From contig NZ_WVRN01000001.1 in NCBI RefSeq assembly GCF_013112245.1, forward strand, positions 2,112,501-2,176,500: a stretch of DNA of 64,000 nucleotides, written 5' to 3'. Positions 62,418 through 64,000 of the stretch are shown one piece after another. The translations under genes and the position numbers were made by a program. The notes beneath the pieces are model-generated. The model saw only the letters and a list, made by a program, of their open reading frames with translations. It was not told the origin of the DNA and made no database searches. Source of the DNA: Ruegeria sp. HKCCD4315 (GTDB lineage Bacteria; Pseudomonadota; Alphaproteobacteria; Rhodobacterales; Rhodobacteraceae). How positions within the stretch are numbered: position 1 is the first letter of the stretch; each line of letters begins with the position of its first letter.

Positions 62418-62924
62418 CAACCAACCTCCGGAACCAAGCCAATTCACTATAGCATTAAGGAGGCGACAAAAATCTAGGGATAGGCCGTAGCACGCTCGCA
62501 ATACTATGCGATTTCCAATGCCCACAGTCAGCTCGTCGTCCATACGGGTTAAGAATTTTGAAAATCCGCTTTGGGCTCACAGCGGTCGTTCACTGCGTTC
62601 TATCAGAATTACCGCTTTGCGGACAAAGCTGACTTTTAACTGTGATCGTACAGCCTTGGTTAATGTTGGCTGCGAGAGCCATTCAGTTATAGTTGTTTCT
62701 GGAAAGGTTTTTTTCAATTTCTCGCCGAACTTGGAGGAGGAAATCCGGCGAGCTCCATCCAATCTGGGTATGACCGTGTTGTCAACGTGGCCATTAAATT
62801 CCACGTCGATTTCCTCAACTAGATGGGGCTCAATCAAGGAAAATCGACGACATTAATGCGCTACGCCCCCGTTGCGGATATTGACCCTTGTAACGCACTC
62901 GGCAACTTCCACAGAAAGCTCTAA
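62418..62924. other. 507-bp gene-free stretch containing a repeat
   Basis: Contains the 64-bp repeat at 62571-62634. An 86-codon minus-strand frame (62577-62837) is open, but part of it is the repeat and I see no family features, so it is not called as a gene. Confidence 0.5.
62571..62634. repeat. 64-bp intergenic repeat, copy 2
   Basis: Begins TTGGGCTCACAGC and ends with TACCGCTTTGCGGACAAAGC plus TGACT. It contains an internal hairpin GCTTTG-CGGA-CAAAGC. Matches copy 1 at 56561-56624 at 48 of 64 positions. Confidence 0.65.
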
Positions 62925-63902
62925 TTAGGTGGCGTTCAAGATTGGACCGTCCAATAATCTTACCAATTCTCCAAAGTATCCTCCGGAACGAGCCGGACGA
63001 GTAGGATCAGATGTGATTGCTACGGCTAGGTTTCGGTCAGTATGAGCAGCTAAAATTTGCCCTCCGTACCCACGCGCCAAAGCATAACCCGAAGGCGTCA
63101 GAAACCAACCATACCCATAGTCTAACCCAGAGTAAGCCGAGCGGCCATATGGCTTGGTCGATTCCGAGACCCAGCTTTCAGGAATAATTTGCCTTTCAGC
63201 AAAGGCCCCGCGGTCCCGAAGCAACACCGCGATCTTCAACATCGACTTTGGAGTAATTGCCATCTCATTGCCTCCTAGGTAGTAACCCTGTGGATCTCTC
63301 GTCCAAGCAGGTATCTCAATACCAAGAGGTATTCCCAGCCTCTCACGCGTGAGCGTCAAAAGATTTTGGCCGGCAGCCTCGGTCAACGCTGCACCAAGAA
63401 CATGAGTTGATCCAGTGGAATAGAGCATCTGTTGTCCTGGCTCAGCAACCATCGGCCGTGTCAATACATCCGCGACCCAGTTAGGAGAGCTGATCCATTC
63501 CCCATAGTTACTGCCAGAGGTTCTTTCGAGACCGGCTCGCAGCGTCACCAGATCCTCCATGGTTATGCTTTCGGTGCCGGGTGTAGCATTGGCAGGCAAG
63601 AGCTGCGGAGCGACCTCCCGCAGGGTGGCGTCTACAGATGGGATTTCCTGCCGATCGATCGCCGTCCCAAGCAACAGAGCCACAATGCTTTTCGAACAGG
63701 ACTTTATGTTAGCTGGCCTGTCTAGGCCTGCACCCTGTTGAGTCTTAGCGAAAATGACTTCATCTCCGCGTTGAATTTGAAGTGAATGCAACTGCGGCAG
63801 ACCGCTTATCACATTATTCAGCGCTACCGTTTGTCCCCGCGCTATGTACGGAGCAGCCATTGCGGTTACGGTTAAGAACAGGAACTTTCGACGTGTGGCC
63901 AT
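62925..63902 (-). CDS. Serine hydrolase, beta-lactamase class C / esterase family
   Basis: A 325-residue exported hydrolase. MATRRKFLFLTVTAMAAPYI followed by ARGQ is a Tat-like signal (TRRKFLF). The nucleophile motif is SxxK in KSCSKSIVALLLG near residue 70, and the YxN-equivalent Tyr lies in MLYSTGSTHVLGAAL. Family members act on beta-lactams, D-peptides or esters; the substrate is not evident, and the KTG-type box is read only as GGQ. Isolated gene at the right edge; the last 98 bases of the window hold nothing recognisable. Confidence 0.82.
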   Translation of the reverse strand: MATRRKFLFLTVTAMAAPYIARGQTVALNNVISGLPQLHSLQIQRGDEVIFAKTQQGAGLDRPANIKSCSKSIVALLLGTAIDRQEIPSVDATLREVAPQLLPANATPGTESITMEDLVTLRAGLERTSGSNYGEWISSPNWVADVLTRPMVAEPGQQMLYSTGSTHVLGAALTEAAGQNLLTLTRERLGIPLGIEIPAWTRDPQGYYLGGNEMAITPKSMLKIAVLLRDRGAFAERQIIPESWVSESTKPYGRSAYSGLDYGYGWFLTPSGYALARGYGGQILAAHTDRNLAVAITSDPTRPARSGGYFGELVRLLDGPILNAT

Positions 63903-64000
63903 AGCATTTATTTGGAAGCAAAACTCTGAATGTCCAGAATTCTACGCAACATGGCAGCCTAATTGCGCAACGTGTTAGCCCCCCAAAAAACGTAGTGTGG

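Noticed and set aside
62577..62837. 86-codon minus-strand frame
   Set aside because: Part of it is the 64-bp repeat; no ribosome site or family feature.
1..64000. tRNA, rRNA or CRISPR arrays
   Set aside because: No cloverleaf-like T-arm sequences, no rRNA segments and no regularly spaced repeats were seen on reading.

Overview
The window reads as chromosome of a marine alphaproteobacterium of the Rhodobacteraceae (roseobacter group). The basis is moderately high GC, translationally coupled operons with ATGA overlaps, BetI-like TetR regulators, a NasST-controlled nitrate cluster, and many methylated-amine oxidation genes. No rRNA, tRNA, CRISPR array, prophage or replication origin was recognised.

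Layout. (1) 1-5.6 kb: a branched-chain-amino-acid-type ABC importer (livH running off the left edge, livF, livG, a Tat-signal binding protein) behind a maleylacetate reductase, with a divergent LysR regulator. This looks like uptake and lower-pathway catabolism of an aromatic or related acid. (2) 5.7-7 kb: a dead IS6-family copy and a beheaded TetR gene. (3) 7-11.8 kb: a voltage-gated K+ channel overlapping an LtrA-family protein, then a thiol/quinone redox operon (mdaB-like, GST, FrnE-like) divergent from an HxlR regulator. (4) 12.4-24 kb: complete assimilatory nitrate/nitrite module: nasT, nasS, a leader RNA with two hexaloop hairpins and a terminator, nrtA, nrtB, a tandem two-domain ATPase, nirB, nirD, nasA. 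(5) 24.4-26.3 kb: a Tat-exported cpdB-like phosphodiesterase/nucleotidase. (6) 26.6-27.4 kb: an intact IS6-family element.

(7) 27.4-52.1 kb: the most interesting region, about 25 kb that appears dedicated to uptake and stepwise oxidation/N-demethylation of a methylated or poly-amine. It holds a di-/trimethylamine-dehydrogenase-like flavoprotein, a PuuB-like oxidase, two CrtI/PYROXD2-like FAD oxidoreductases coupled to a GcvT-like protein and a class III aminotransferase, a SAM methyltransferase, a dimethylglycine-dehydrogenase-like FAD-GcvT enzyme, a Pot-type ABC importer, a Rieske oxygenase, a small unknown protein, a flavin amine oxidase, a MATE exporter and three TetR regulators. Four copies of an 18-bp dyad around TGAATGATCATTCA lie at its promoters, and a different perfect 22-bp palindrome lies at the fifth. 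The substrate cannot be named from sequence.

(8) 52.5-64 kb: a patchwork of single genes and decay. It contains a YdeI-like gene, a binding-protein pseudogene with one nonsense codon, an 80-bp IS6 end, a glycosyltransferase-like gene, a DUF1254 remnant, an AraC/NmrA/DUF4345 group, GNAT and methyltransferase genes, a LysR gene, an HlyD-type adaptor and a serine hydrolase. Two copies of a 64-bp intergenic repeat lie here.

The three IS6-family ends share one orientation and fall at the joints between modules (5.7-6.5, 26.6-27.4 and 54.6 kb), which suggests the region was assembled or rearranged around them.
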